Assembly (NCBI RefSeq): GCF_030546805.1
Contig: NZ_JAUOPC010000001.1
Span: 1-64,000 of the forward strand
Length of the DNA: 64,000 bases
Reading direction: 5' to 3'
From: Cyclobacterium sp. 1_MG-2023
GTDB lineage: Bacteria; Bacteroidota; Bacteroidia; Cytophagales; Cyclobacteriaceae
The translations under genes were made by a program, and so were the position numbers. The notes below the pieces were generated by a model, which was not told where the DNA came from, made no database searches, and was given only the letters and a program-made list of their open reading frames with translations. This document shows positions 51,934 through 62,068 of the stretch, in pieces. Numbering within the stretch: the stretch's first letter is position 1; every line of letters begins with the position of its first letter.

Positions 51934-52962
51934 TCAATACCTTCTTCCGTTGCTGGTAGGACAGGGAAGAATTGTTTGCATAAACTTTTTCCTTCTTAGA
52001 TCTGTAAAATATATGGAGACTTCATGAGATACATGGGCCGGATTGCTAAACTTATTCAACATATAGTCATAACTATAGGCCATGGTGATACCACTCATTA
52101 AACTAAATCCCAATACTGCATTGATTGAGTTTTGATCCGGTAATTCATTGAATCGGGTTATATTCCTGAATCCTAAACCACCAATAAAATTTTCAACTTG
52201 TATTTGGGGTATTACTTCTATTTGTTGAAAGGTACCTTGTCTCTTATAATTAAAAGAGACTGAAAACACCTTACGTACCTCTCCGGATTTAAACATTCTT
52301 CGGTCCAAATTTTTAACATAACCACCGTGAATATCCCATTTTATGGGGAGTTCATTTCCTATTCCATCTTCTAGAAAGCCTATATTGGGTCGAGATACAT
52401 GACTACTACTTATCCCAAACCAAAAATCGGGTGCTTGTAATAAAGCACCAAATGCTAAATCGGGATACCATTTACTGTCTTCCCCCGGTAGCAGGTCGAT
52501 GGTTGCCGAATTTACAGTCCTGTTTAAAAGGTCAATCTGATCGCCAAAGACCATTTCTTGTAAAGTCAAACTTCTATTGACAATTCCCAATTGACCTCCA
52601 AACCTTAAGAAGCTTTCATTATTTAGCAATAATTTATAAGATAGGTATCCTGCAATATCAGTTGACCTGATCTTTAGCAAAGACTCAGAAAATTGAGATG
52701 CGGAAAAACCAAAACCAACATTGGTCTCATCTACAAAATTGTCGTAATAGATTCCTGAAGCCGTGAAATCATAACCTAAACCGGGCCATTGTTTTCTATA
52801 ATTGATGCCAACACGAGTAGTTTCCATGGCTCCTGCAAAAGCAGGACTAAGATTTAGTGGGGCTGCGTAAAACTGTGTAAATTGAAAATCCTGTGCCAAT
52901 AAATCCAAAGGATAGGATAAAAAGTAACTTACAAACAGCATTATAAATTTTAAATTTCTCAT
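51934..52962 (-). CDS. PorP/SprF-family type IX secretion outer-membrane protein, copy 2
   Basis: The 342-residue precursor has a signal peptide ending DLLAQ and then the same DFQFTQFYAAPLNLSPAFAGA start as copy 1. I count roughly 40 substitutions against copy 1, spread over the protein, mainly conservative and in loop segments. Its ATG overlaps the adhesin 2 stop by 4 bp, the same junction as in copy 1. It should serve adhesin 2. The tight conservation of the two barrels compared with the adhesins suggests that either could act on both adhesins. Confidence 0.93.
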   Translation of the reverse strand: MRNLKFIMLFVSYFLSYPLDLLAQDFQFTQFYAAPLNLSPAFAGAMETTRVGINYRKQWPGLGYDFTASGIYYDNFVDETNVGFGFSASQFSESLLKIRSTDIAGYLSYKLLLNNESFLRFGGQLGIVNRSLTLQEMVFGDQIDLLNRTVNSATIDLLPGEDSKWYPDLAFGALLQAPDFWFGISSSHVSRPNIGFLEDGIGNELPIKWDIHGGYVKNLDRRMFKSGEVRKVFSVSFNYKRQGTFQQIEVIPQIQVENFIGGLGFRNITRFNELPDQNSINAVLGFSLMSGITMAYSYDYMLNKFSNPAHVSHEVSIYFTDLRRKKFMQTILPCPTSNGRRY

Positions 52963-55900
52963 TCCAAAAGCATGAAAGCACCGTTGTTACTAAAATTTCT
53001 TCCGTCTGCGGTGGTGTAATTTAACTTATAAACATAATTACCCGGAGCGGCTTTTTGGCCACGGAAAGAACCGTCCCAGCCGGGATCTTTTATGTCCGTA
53101 GATTGGTATAAAATTTCTCCCCAAGTATTCATTATAATTAGCGATAAACTATTGATGTTTAGAAACTTTGGAAAGAAATAATCATTGAGACCATCTCCGT
53201 TAGGACTAAATACATTAGGTGTTTCTAAGAAAAAGTCAGTGATTTTTATTGGAAAAGAAGTGCTGGTTTCACATCCCCAAATATCAGTAGCAATTAAGGT
53301 GACTTGATAGGTTCCGGGTAGCTTGTATCGGTAGGTAGGAGAAGCTTCATATGAATTGTTTCCATCGCCAAAATCCCAATAATATAAACCAATATTTCCA
53401 TTGCTTTTGTTGGTAAATTGAACATCAAAGTTGACCAAGTTTTCACCGTAAAGTGGAAATGACTCAGATAAATATTCTCCTTTTACCAATATAACATTGT
53501 TCTGAACGGCAAAACTTTGAATTTGTACGCACCCCTTGCTATCGGTCACTGTCACCTGATAATTTCCGGGTGCATTGGCCTCCATTCGGTAGCCTTCTTC
53601 AAACACCTCTCCACTGCTCCATTGAATACTATAAGGAGCAACCCCACCTTCAATATGCAGTTTATTGATTTCCAAAATTTCTTTGGGTTCACATTGAGAA
53701 CTTATTGTATTTGTCAAGCTAATGGTGAGTGGGTCAGGTCGATTTACTTTGAATGTTTGGCTTACAAAGCAGCCTGACTGATCTATTATATCAACTGAGT
53801 AGGTACCATTGGTCAGATTGGAAACGGTAGGGCTGCTTGCTCCATTGCTCCATTTGTAGCTATAAGGAGCTCTGCCACCCGACACCTCAAGGGAAATCTC
53901 TCCACTTTGACCATTTAGGCAAGAGGAAGCATCCTCAACCTGACCTACTGCTACCAAAGGCTCAGGTGCTATCAGATTAAAAGTCCTCTCAATTGTACAA
54001 TTGTTGGCATCTTTTAAATAGACCCTATATACTCCCGGACCAAGGTTATAAATTGACGATTGTTCCGGACCATGTTCCCAAATAGCCGTTACAGGGGCTT
54101 TACCCCCTTCAAGGTTAAGCAAAATGCTACCATCTTGAGCACCAAAGCAGGAAATTGGATTGACTATAGGATCTACCTTAAATACCGGAACTTCCTTTAT
54201 GCTGGTTTCTTTAGAGATTATACAGCCGGCGGCATCTGTTACGGTGACTTGATATAATCCGGGACCAATTCCTTCAAATGAACTTTGATCTTCGCCGGTA
54301 TTCCATTTGATTTGGTAGGGTTTGACCCCCCCGGTAATGTCAAGGGACAGGTTTGCATCATTGGCACCATAGCAGGATACCTCCGTTTGCTCCATTGATA
54401 CCTCCAAGGGAGCAGTAGGTTGAGTAATGCTAATTTCCGAGCTGCTGATTTGACAGCCGTTGGCATCAAGGACAGTAACTTGGTAAGTGCCTGAATATAG
54501 CCCTTCAGCATTGGGTGAATCTAAATCGAAGCCCACACCATCTTTAGTCCATCGGTATTGATAACTATCAGCTATCCCACCGGAGACAATAAAAGATAGG
54601 CTGCCGGATGGCGCTCCATGGCAGAAGACATCCGTTTTCATATTCAGCCTGATGGATAGGGATTCAGGCTCATTTATAGAAAAACGTTCACTTATTTCAC
54701 AACCATTTTCATCTTTCACATTTACCAGGTAATTTCCAGGTAAAAGGTCATTTACTGCTGTTGCATTGGAGGTAAAACCCTCCGGTCCTGACCAGTTAAT
54801 ATGGTAATTTCCACTTCCTCCAGAAATATTCAATGCTATTTGCCCATCATTGGCCCCGTTACAACTGATTTCAAAACCATTATTGACTTTTACTGTGGGA
54901 GTAATCATCAATGGCTCCGGTTGCTTGATGCTTATCAAATCTGTTAGTGCTTCGCAGCCATTTTCATCAATAATGGTAAGATGGTAATCTCCGGGAGTTA
55001 AATTTTCAATGGAAGGAGTAAAGGCTTTAAAATTACCCGGACCTGACCATTCAAATTTTAAATTACCGGAACCTCCGGAAGTTATTATGGTTATCCAAGC
55101 ATCTGCTGCTTCATAACAACTTATATTATATCCATTAAATGAAGAAACTTCTACCTTATCGATGGTTAACCCGGCTTTAGGTTGGGTGATTTCTAGTTGG
55201 TCAATTTCTTTGAAACAGTTGTTGGCATCAATTACACTTATCTTATAAATGCCGGCAGCAAGGTTCCTGAAAAACCAATTCTGTTGTGTGGTTGGGGGAG
55301 ATGTTTCTAATAGATCTCCATTATCATTTGATAATTCATACCTGTATGGTCCTGCAGAAGTCCGTGTTATGCTTGCAGCCAATACTCCTGTTTCTTGACC
55401 ATAACAAGAAATATCAACCCTTTGGTCTGCTAACTCTTCGATTTCAAGTCCCTGAGGTTCTGTAAGCGTATAACTTTTACTGATTTCGCAACCATTGATG
55501 TCAGTAACGGTGACTTGGTAATTGCCCGGCAAAATGTTTTTTAAGCTGTCAGCTTCTGAACTGAAGCTATTTGGGCCTTCCCATTTTATTTGATTGCTCC
55601 CGGTTCCTCCGGAAATATCCAAATAAATAAATCCTTCATTCCCTCCATTACAATGCACTCCAAATCCATTATAGTCAGATATTTCCTCTTCAACTACCAG
55701 TGGAAGTGGAGATTTGAGGTCAAAGTCTCTCTGCAGTGTACAGCCATTTTCATCTGTTATTAAGACATGATAGGTTCCTGCTTCCAGTCCTTCCAAATGG
55801 GGATAGTTTGAGGTAAAACCATTTGGTCCTGTCCAACTATAAGTTAGATTGCCTTGATTTCCGGAAATGTTGAAAGAAATCGTCCCGTCTGAGCCTCCTG

Positions 55901-58646
55901 TACAGGTGATTTGATATCCATTAAAGTCTGACAATTGTAAATTGCTGATTTCTAGGCCTGTTTCAGGTTGCTCAACCAAAATGTTTTCTATTTTTTTGAT
56001 ACAACCATTGGCATCTTCAACTGTTACCCAGTAAAGGTTTCCGGGTAGTTGGTCAAAGGTATGTTCCTCACTGTTGAAATTGGGTATGGACAGGACTGCT
56101 TCTGCATTCCCCATTGTTCCTAATGTAAGGGTATATGGAGCCATTGAGGCTTGATCTATCAATAGGGTGAATGCCCCATTGTGCTCACCAAAACAGGTCA
56201 CGGGAATCCTTAAATCTTCTGGTTCAGATAGGATCAATTCATTGGGTTCGGAAATCTTGTAAGTAGCTTGGATGGTTGCTCCATTATCATCAGTTAGTGT
56301 CAATGAATAAAAACCTGCAGATAGGTTTTCTAAGTTGCTCTCTGAGGAAGAAAAGTTGTCCGGACCGGACCAGCTATAGTTGTAATTTCCTGTTCCTCCT
56401 GCGGCGTTTGGTTTAATGCTACCGGTGGCAGCTCCATTACAACTAATCTGAAAACCATTTATTTCAGGAATGTTGGGTGTCAAAGTTAAGGGTTGTGGAG
56501 CTTCTAGGATTATGGAAGTTAATCGTGCGGTACAATTGTTATCATCCGTTACAATAAATGTATATTCTCCGGGGCTTAGATTACTGATGTCTTTGGAATT
56601 TGCCTCAAAGCCATTCGGCCCATTCCATTCGTACTTATAATTGCCTTCTCCACCCACAATTTCAAGGGCAATGCTACCATCATTTGCTCCCGGAAATGAA
56701 ACCTGATATCCATTGTAATTTGATACGAGGGTATCTTGGATGAGTAAACCTGTTTCCGGTTCATCAATTATTATTCCTTCCAAAAAGAAATCACATCCTT
56801 GGTCATCTTCAATTCTAAAATCATAGCTTCCTGCTTTTAAGTTTTTAAAATAGAGGGTGTCTGAATCGACCTTGTTTATGGGACCTAATGACTTGAAAGA
56901 AGCTCCATTTCTATAAACCTCTATTGAAAATGGGGTGGGGGTGTTTTCGTATAATTGAATTGCTATGGTCCCTGCTTCTTCCCCAAAACACCTTACATCT
57001 TCCCTGAGATCACTTAATTCATTCAATGTTAGTGGTGTAGGTTCATTGATGGCGTAATTGTTTGCTACTATACATCCATTTTGATCTGTTATTAATACAG
57101 CGTATTCACCCGGGTCTAAGCCTTGTCTGGATAATTCGCCTTCCTCCGAATTGAGGGGAAAAGAGAGCAACTCTCCTGATGTGGGTGAGTTTAGGTTTGC
57201 AAAATTTCCTTTAAACCATTCAATAATATATTCAGGAGAACCTCCTAAGGGGTTTATGCTAATACTTCCATTAGCCATACCATTGCAAGATATATTTTCA
57301 ATGGTTTCTGAAAGGGTGAATGGTTCAGGGCCCTCAACAGTTATCCAACCGGTTGTTTTTTCACAAACCAACGGGGCTGCACCGGCGATTTCAAACAACC
57401 TTCCATTGTCTTGAATTTTGGCATAATAATCACCTGGTGGTAAGTTATAAATTTTGCTTTCCACCCCGATAATTGTACCTGCCAAACTTACAAATGAGTT
57501 GGCTACAGTTTTAACTTCGTTTTCCTCATTGTCAAACCATGTTATCTCATAATTGGCCCATTCATCACGGTGGCTTTTGGGAAAAGGAGACGACCAGCCC
57601 CCATTAATTAAGAGACTAATCTCTCCATCATTATTTCCAAAGCATGTTACATGTTTTACAGTTTCTTCAGCATCCATAGGTTCAGGGATGACAATTTCAA
57701 AGCTTTCTCTACCATTGCATTGAAACCGATCTTCTATTTCTATGGTATAAGCACCGGGTTCCAGATCTTGAGCCTGAATCACTACAAAACCATCTGAATC
57801 TGACACTACTTCAAAATCTGTATGTTTTTCCTTTCCTTCACTGTCAATCACAATAAAGTTGTTTACTGGAAGGGTTGCATTGAATATAATGAACTCAACC
57901 AGGCCTGTTTTGTCTTCAGGGCAAAGTAGACCGGCGAAATTCAATTCAAAATCCAAAGAATATGCCTGACCTAAGGGGCCTGAGTCTCTTAAATATTCCC
58001 TTCCCAAATTATCTATTGCATATATTTGGTATTCTATGTCTCGGTCAAGTTCATAATCTTGACCGAAAGTAGCAGTCGCTGAACTTTGAAAGGGGGCTGT
58101 ATTATTTACCGTGACAACCTTCAGGGTATCCCCTAAATCATCAATTAGTTTAAAAGTAAAGGGGAATGATTCTTCATGTCTTTGGTTAGGTTTATAAGCA
58201 CTCAAGGTAAGTGAAATAATACCTTTACAGCTGTTTTCAGAATAGGCCAAAGGCAATATTGGAGGGAAAACAAGGACCTTAAAAGGATATATCTGGCTTT
58301 GGTCTATACCGTCTGTAACTTGAATGTTGACAATAATCTCTTTGCCTTTTGCTTCCCAATCTTCGGTGTATTGAATTGCCGGGGAAATGGTTTGATTAGA
58401 CAAAGAATATCCATTTCCTGCCAGTACTTCCAAGTGAAGTTTGGACATGTCACCGGAATAATTAATGGACAACATATCAAGGGTCAAGGTCAAGTCTCCA
58501 TCGAACTTTACTTCAGCTTCAATTTGATCCTGAATGGTAATGGATGCAAATGGATTAATTAGTTCACCTTTAATTTTAAAAATTTGTACGCCAAAAATTA
58601 AAAATAAAATGACACCGGGAATAATATATTTACTATTTATTTTCAA
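52959..58646 (-). CDS. Giant SprB-repeat adhesin with PKD and type-B sorting domain, copy 2
   Basis: The 1895-residue protein has the same order as copy 1: hydrophobic N-terminus, head region, about 16 SprB repeats in register, one PKD domain (LYYWDFGDGNNS, TYRYKLPGTYQV) and a type-B sorting domain (ETPNVFSPNGDGLNDYF, WGEILYQS, APGNYVYKLNY). The sorting domains agree at about two positions in three. In repeat 4 the first Cys is Phe (codon at 56694-56696) and in repeat 5 the final Cys is Ala (codon at 56277-56279). It is coupled to its PorP/SprF gene by a 4-bp overlap. Confidence 0.92.
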   Translation of the reverse strand: MKINSKYIIPGVILFLIFGVQIFKIKGELINPFASITIQDQIEAEVKFDGDLTLTLDMLSINYSGDMSKLHLEVLAGNGYSLSNQTISPAIQYTEDWEAKGKEIIVNIQVTDGIDQSQIYPFKVLVFPPILPLAYSENSCKGIISLTLSAYKPNQRHEESFPFTFKLIDDLGDTLKVVTVNNTAPFQSSATATFGQDYELDRDIEYQIYAIDNLGREYLRDSGPLGQAYSLDFELNFAGLLCPEDKTGLVEFIIFNATLPVNNFIVIDSEGKEKHTDFEVVSDSDGFVVIQAQDLEPGAYTIEIEDRFQCNGRESFEIVIPEPMDAEETVKHVTCFGNNDGEISLLINGGWSSPFPKSHRDEWANYEITWFDNEENEVKTVANSFVSLAGTIIGVESKIYNLPPGDYYAKIQDNGRLFEIAGAAPLVCEKTTGWITVEGPEPFTLSETIENISCNGMANGSISINPLGGSPEYIIEWFKGNFANLNSPTSGELLSFPLNSEEGELSRQGLDPGEYAVLITDQNGCIVANNYAINEPTPLTLNELSDLREDVRCFGEEAGTIAIQLYENTPTPFSIEVYRNGASFKSLGPINKVDSDTLYFKNLKAGSYDFRIEDDQGCDFFLEGIIIDEPETGLLIQDTLVSNYNGYQVSFPGANDGSIALEIVGGEGNYKYEWNGPNGFEANSKDISNLSPGEYTFIVTDDNNCTARLTSIILEAPQPLTLTPNIPEINGFQISCNGAATGSIKPNAAGGTGNYNYSWSGPDNFSSSESNLENLSAGFYSLTLTDDNGATIQATYKISEPNELILSEPEDLRIPVTCFGEHNGAFTLLIDQASMAPYTLTLGTMGNAEAVLSIPNFNSEEHTFDQLPGNLYWVTVEDANGCIKKIENILVEQPETGLEISNLQLSDFNGYQITCTGGSDGTISFNISGNQGNLTYSWTGPNGFTSNYPHLEGLEAGTYHVLITDENGCTLQRDFDLKSPLPLVVEEEISDYNGFGVHCNGGNEGFIYLDISGGTGSNQIKWEGPNSFSSEADSLKNILPGNYQVTVTDINGCEISKSYTLTEPQGLEIEELADQRVDISCYGQETGVLAASITRTSAGPYRYELSNDNGDLLETSPPTTQQNWFFRNLAAGIYKISVIDANNCFKEIDQLEITQPKAGLTIDKVEVSSFNGYNISCYEAADAWITIITSGGSGNLKFEWSGPGNFKAFTPSIENLTPGDYHLTIIDENGCEALTDLISIKQPEPLMITPTVKVNNGFEISCNGANDGQIALNISGGSGNYHINWSGPEGFTSNATAVNDLLPGNYLVNVKDENGCEISERFSINEPESLSIRLNMKTDVFCHGAPSGSLSFIVSGGIADSYQYRWTKDGVGFDLDSPNAEGLYSGTYQVTVLDANGCQISSSEISITQPTAPLEVSMEQTEVSCYGANDANLSLDITGGVKPYQIKWNTGEDQSSFEGIGPGLYQVTVTDAAGCIISKETSIKEVPVFKVDPIVNPISCFGAQDGSILLNLEGGKAPVTAIWEHGPEQSSIYNLGPGVYRVYLKDANNCTIERTFNLIAPEPLVAVGQVEDASSCLNGQSGEISLEVSGGRAPYSYKWSNGASSPTVSNLTNGTYSVDIIDQSGCFVSQTFKVNRPDPLTISLTNTISSQCEPKEILEINKLHIEGGVAPYSIQWSSGEVFEEGYRMEANAPGNYQVTVTDSKGCVQIQSFAVQNNVILVKGEYLSESFPLYGENLVNFDVQFTNKSNGNIGLYYWDFGDGNNSYEASPTYRYKLPGTYQVTLIATDIWGCETSTSFPIKITDFFLETPNVFSPNGDGLNDYFFPKFLNINSLSLIIMNTWGEILYQSTDIKDPGWDGSFRGQKAAPGNYVYKLNYTTADGRNFSNNGAFMLLE

Positions 58647-59050
58647 CTGTATTACCGAAGATTTTTATAAAAAATACAATCATAAAAATGCCAAAATTTA
58701 AGAAAGTATAGCTTGGATTTTTTATCAATCCATATGTAAAAGTAGATAATACAAATTTAATAAGTAACTGAATGATAAATTATTATGGATGTAAACTTAG
58801 AGGTTTGGACTTGTGAAAACCTAAAGAAAATGGTTGTTTATTTAGGAGATTCATTATTCCTATTTTCAATCTCTTTTTTGCCAGTATCAAATGAAGAAAG
58901 TGGGATAAAGAATTAAATTCATAAGGACCATATTTTTTTTTTATTTTCATTTGATTTATAACCTAATTGATCTGATTTTTTAATATTTTCGCTTCTATCC
59001 TTTTATTTTATGTCAATTGGAACTCACAATTCCAGAAATAACTATAACCC
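58647..59050. other. 404-bp divergent region between adhesin 2 and the GH2 operon
   Basis: This is strongly AT-rich with no gene. It holds a -7 box for the adhesin operon at 58752-58759. No TAnnTTTG box is seen for the forward operon. Confidence 0.45.
58752..58759 (-). promoter_or_regulatory. Candidate -7 box of adhesin 2 operon
   Basis: The reverse strand reads TAAATTTG (consensus TAnnTTTG), giving a leader of about 100 bp before the adhesin start codon. No TTG lies at the matching -33 position. Confidence 0.35.
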
Positions 59051-60895
59051 ATGATAAAAAAAATTACTTGCTGGATTGCCTATGTTTTTTTCATTTTTCC
59101 TGCATTCAGCCAACAACAAAACTGGCACCCAATAAATGACAAAATCTTGTCAGAATGGGCAATGGATATTGACCCTAATGCCCCACTTCCTGAATATCCA
59201 AGACCACAGATGAGCAGAGAAAATTGGACAAATCTCAATGGCATTTGGCAATATGCCATTGTTGAGAAAGGCACCAAGCAACCCGGCAATTACCAAGGGG
59301 ATATTTTAGTTCCTTATGCAATAGAGTCTGCATTATCCGGGGTGGGTAAAACAGTAGGTAAAGACCAGGAACTTTGGTACCATAGAGGCTTCGAAATTGA
59401 CCGAGGGATGAGGAGAGGGAAATTGTTACTTCATTTTGGCGCGGTGGATTGGGAAGCGGAGGTGTTTATCAATGGAAAGCGTATAGGCCAGCATCAAGGT
59501 GGCTACGATCCTTTCTCATTTGAAATAAGTGAGGCTTTGGTATCCGGAAAAACACAACAAATAAGCATTCGGGTTTGGGATCCCACTGATGAAGGTCCCC
59601 AACCTCGAGGAAAACAAATCAATAAACCACATGGCATTTGGTATACACCGGTTACTGGCATTTGGCAAACGGTTTGGTTAGAATCGGTTCCTGATCAATA
59701 TATTTCCGATATAAGAAATACAGCTGATCTGGACAATAAGCAGATATCTGTGCATGCACAGGTAAATGATCCTAAACCCGGACAAATGATAAGCGTTCGC
59801 CTCCTAGCCAATGGAGAGCTGGTAGAAGAGCAGGAGGTGCCTGCAGGTGAATCCACAACTTTTTCTATTCAAAACCCCAATATCTGGGGCCCTGACAACC
59901 CTTTTTTGTATGACATAGAAGCGCAATTGAAGGTTGGTAAAAAAGCAGTGGATGTAGTGAAAAGCTATACCGCCATGAGAAAAATAAGCATGTTGCCGGA
60001 TGCCAATGGTAATCAGCGCATGTTATTGAATGATAAATTTTTATTTCAATATGGCCCCTTGGATCAAGGGTGGTGGCCTGATGGCCTATACACCGCGCCA
60101 ACTGAAGAGGCTTTGATATATGATATAGATAAAACCAAAGAGATGGGTTTTAATATGATAAGAAAGCATGTGAAAGTGGAACCAGCCAGGTGGTATTATC
60201 ACTGTGATAAAATAGGAATGCTGGTATGGCAAGACATGCCTAGTGGAGACATGGGGAATAGGTGGGAATCCAGACCCGGTGTGGTAGGTAAAGGCACAGA
60301 GAAGAAGAGAAGCCCGGAATCTATTGCTATTTTCAAAAAAGAATGGAAAGCCATTATGGATGCCAATTATAATTTCCCATCGATTATTGTTTGGGTGCCT
60401 TTTAATGAAGCTTGGGGCCAGTTCAATACAGAGGAAATTGTAATATGGACCGTAGAATATGACCCTTCACGATTGGTAAACGGAGCCAGTGGAGGGAATT
60501 ATACTTTGGAGGGCCAAATTATGGACATGCACAATTACCCGGACCCTGTGATGCCTGACCCCAAAATCTGGGGTCAAGGTCAAATTATTGTATTGGGAGA
60601 ATTTGGTGGTTTGGGTTTGCCAATAGAAGGACATACCTGGCAGGATAAAGACAATTGGGGATACCAAAGCTTTAAAGATAAAGGTGCTTTGAGAGAAAGA
60701 TACAGTAAACTGATTCAAGACCTTAAACCACTTATTCCCATGGGACTTTCTGCAGCCATTTATACCCAAACAACTGATGTAGAAGTGGAGACGAATGGCT
60801 TGATGACCTATGATAGAAAAGTTACCAAAATTGAGCCTCAATTCTTAAAGCAATTGCACATGGAGTTGTATACAATTAAAATCCCTAAGAAATGA
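59051..60895 (+). CDS. Glycoside hydrolase family 2 protein, secreted
   Basis: The 614-residue precursor has a signal peptide ending FSQ. An N-terminal sugar-binding jelly roll (about 50-215, with LWYHRGFEI and FGAVDWEAEVFINGK) and an Ig-like domain (215-310) lead to a TIM barrel. The catalytic residues are Glu453 in VPFNEAWGQ (acid/base) and Glu517 in VLGEFGGLG (nucleophile). Family 2 includes beta-galactosidase, beta-mannosidase and beta-glucuronidase; the substrate is not fixed by the sequence. It is the first gene of a three-gene operon and its stop overlaps the galM start by 4 bp. Confidence 0.9.
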   Translation: MIKKITCWIAYVFFIFPAFSQQQNWHPINDKILSEWAMDIDPNAPLPEYPRPQMSRENWTNLNGIWQYAIVEKGTKQPGNYQGDILVPYAIESALSGVGKTVGKDQELWYHRGFEIDRGMRRGKLLLHFGAVDWEAEVFINGKRIGQHQGGYDPFSFEISEALVSGKTQQISIRVWDPTDEGPQPRGKQINKPHGIWYTPVTGIWQTVWLESVPDQYISDIRNTADLDNKQISVHAQVNDPKPGQMISVRLLANGELVEEQEVPAGESTTFSIQNPNIWGPDNPFLYDIEAQLKVGKKAVDVVKSYTAMRKISMLPDANGNQRMLLNDKFLFQYGPLDQGWWPDGLYTAPTEEALIYDIDKTKEMGFNMIRKHVKVEPARWYYHCDKIGMLVWQDMPSGDMGNRWESRPGVVGKGTEKKRSPESIAIFKKEWKAIMDANYNFPSIIVWVPFNEAWGQFNTEEIVIWTVEYDPSRLVNGASGGNYTLEGQIMDMHNYPDPVMPDPKIWGQGQIIVLGEFGGLGLPIEGHTWQDKDNWGYQSFKDKGALRERYSKLIQDLKPLIPMGLSAAIYTQTTDVEVETNGLMTYDRKVTKIEPQFLKQLHMELYTIKIPKK

Positions 60896-62064
60896 AAAAT
60901 TTAACCTTAAAGGCACTCTTTATTGCCGGTCTATTGACAGCATGTGGACAAAACAATAAAGAGCAAGCCGTAACCGAACAACAAACAGAACCGAAATATT
61001 TAACAGCAATGGAAGATTCAGCATTTGAAAAAACAATAGACGGAAAAGAAGTGAAATTGTATCACCTTACCAATAAAAATGGTATGGAAATGACCGTAAC
61101 CAATTTTGGCGCCAGGGTAGTAGAATTGTTCACTCCGGATAAAAACGGGAATTTTGAGGATGTTGTTTTGGGATATGATGATCTCGATGAATATAGCATT
61201 AATCCCGGTGGATATTATGGCGCCCCCATTGGTAGGTATGGCAATCGCATTGCCAATGCTCAATTTACATTAGACGGTAAAACGTATTCCCTGGAGGCTA
61301 ATAATGGCCCAAACAATCTTCACGGTGCTCCGGAAGGTTACCATAAGGTGGTTTGGGAAGTACTTGAAGCTACTGATCAAAAATTGGAAATGAAGTATGT
61401 TTCGCCGGATGGAGAAGCAGGGTTTCCTGGTGAATTAACGGTTTTCATGAATTATTACCTGACAGATGACAATGAGTTTAAAATCACCTATAAGGCCACT
61501 ACTGATAAGCCCACAATAGTAAACTTAACCCATCACTCTTTTTTTAATCTAAATGGACATGGTGAAGGGAGTGTCAGAAACCATAAGCTTCAGTTGAATG
61601 CCGATAATTTTACTCCTGTGGATGATAATTTGATACCACTGGGTGAAATCAGGTCTGTTAAAGGAACGCCTTTTGATTTTAGTGAACCTCACCTTGTAGG
61701 AGAGCGCATAGATGCAGACAATGAGCAGCTAAAAAAAGGAGGAGGATATGACCACAATTGGGTGGTTAACCGTGAAGAAGGGAATACAGAAACCATTAAA
61801 ATTGCTTCTGTTTGGGTTCCTGAAAATGGCCGTAAGATGGAAGTTTATACGGACCAACCCGGAGTACAGGTATATACAGGTAATTTTATGACGGGGGGTG
61901 GACCTTCAAAAGCCGGCAAAGATTATGGTAAGCAAGGGGCCATATGTTTGGAAACACAACATTATCCTGATTCTCCAAATCAGCCTTCTTTTCCTTCTGT
62001 TACCCTAAGACCGGAAGAGACTTATTCACATGAATGTATTTATAAATTTTCTGTGATTGATTGA
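60892..62064 (+). CDS. galM: Aldose 1-epimerase (mutarotase), lipoprotein
   Basis: The 390-residue precursor has lipobox LTAC (Cys18). The galactose mutarotase core is present: GRYGNRIANAQF, catalytic His215 in NLTHHSFFNLNGHG and, near the C-terminus, the catalytic Glu in ICLETQHYPDSPNQP. It interconverts the alpha and beta anomers of aldoses. The lipoprotein signal places it in the periplasm or at the outer membrane, where it would act on sugars released by the GH2 enzyme. It overlaps that gene by 4 bp. Confidence 0.92.
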   Translation: MKNLTLKALFIAGLLTACGQNNKEQAVTEQQTEPKYLTAMEDSAFEKTIDGKEVKLYHLTNKNGMEMTVTNFGARVVELFTPDKNGNFEDVVLGYDDLDEYSINPGGYYGAPIGRYGNRIANAQFTLDGKTYSLEANNGPNNLHGAPEGYHKVVWEVLEATDQKLEMKYVSPDGEAGFPGELTVFMNYYLTDDNEFKITYKATTDKPTIVNLTHHSFFNLNGHGEGSVRNHKLQLNADNFTPVDDNLIPLGEIRSVKGTPFDFSEPHLVGERIDADNEQLKKGGGYDHNWVVNREEGNTETIKIASVWVPENGRKMEVYTDQPGVQVYTGNFMTGGGPSKAGKDYGKQGAICLETQHYPDSPNQPSFPSVTLRPEETYSHECIYKFSVID

Positions 62065-62068
62065 TCGT

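Noticed and set aside
44948-58646. Assembly artefact producing the duplicated adhesin operons
   Set aside because: The copies differ throughout, including in intergenic sequence and repeat content, so they are true paralogues and not a repeated read stack.
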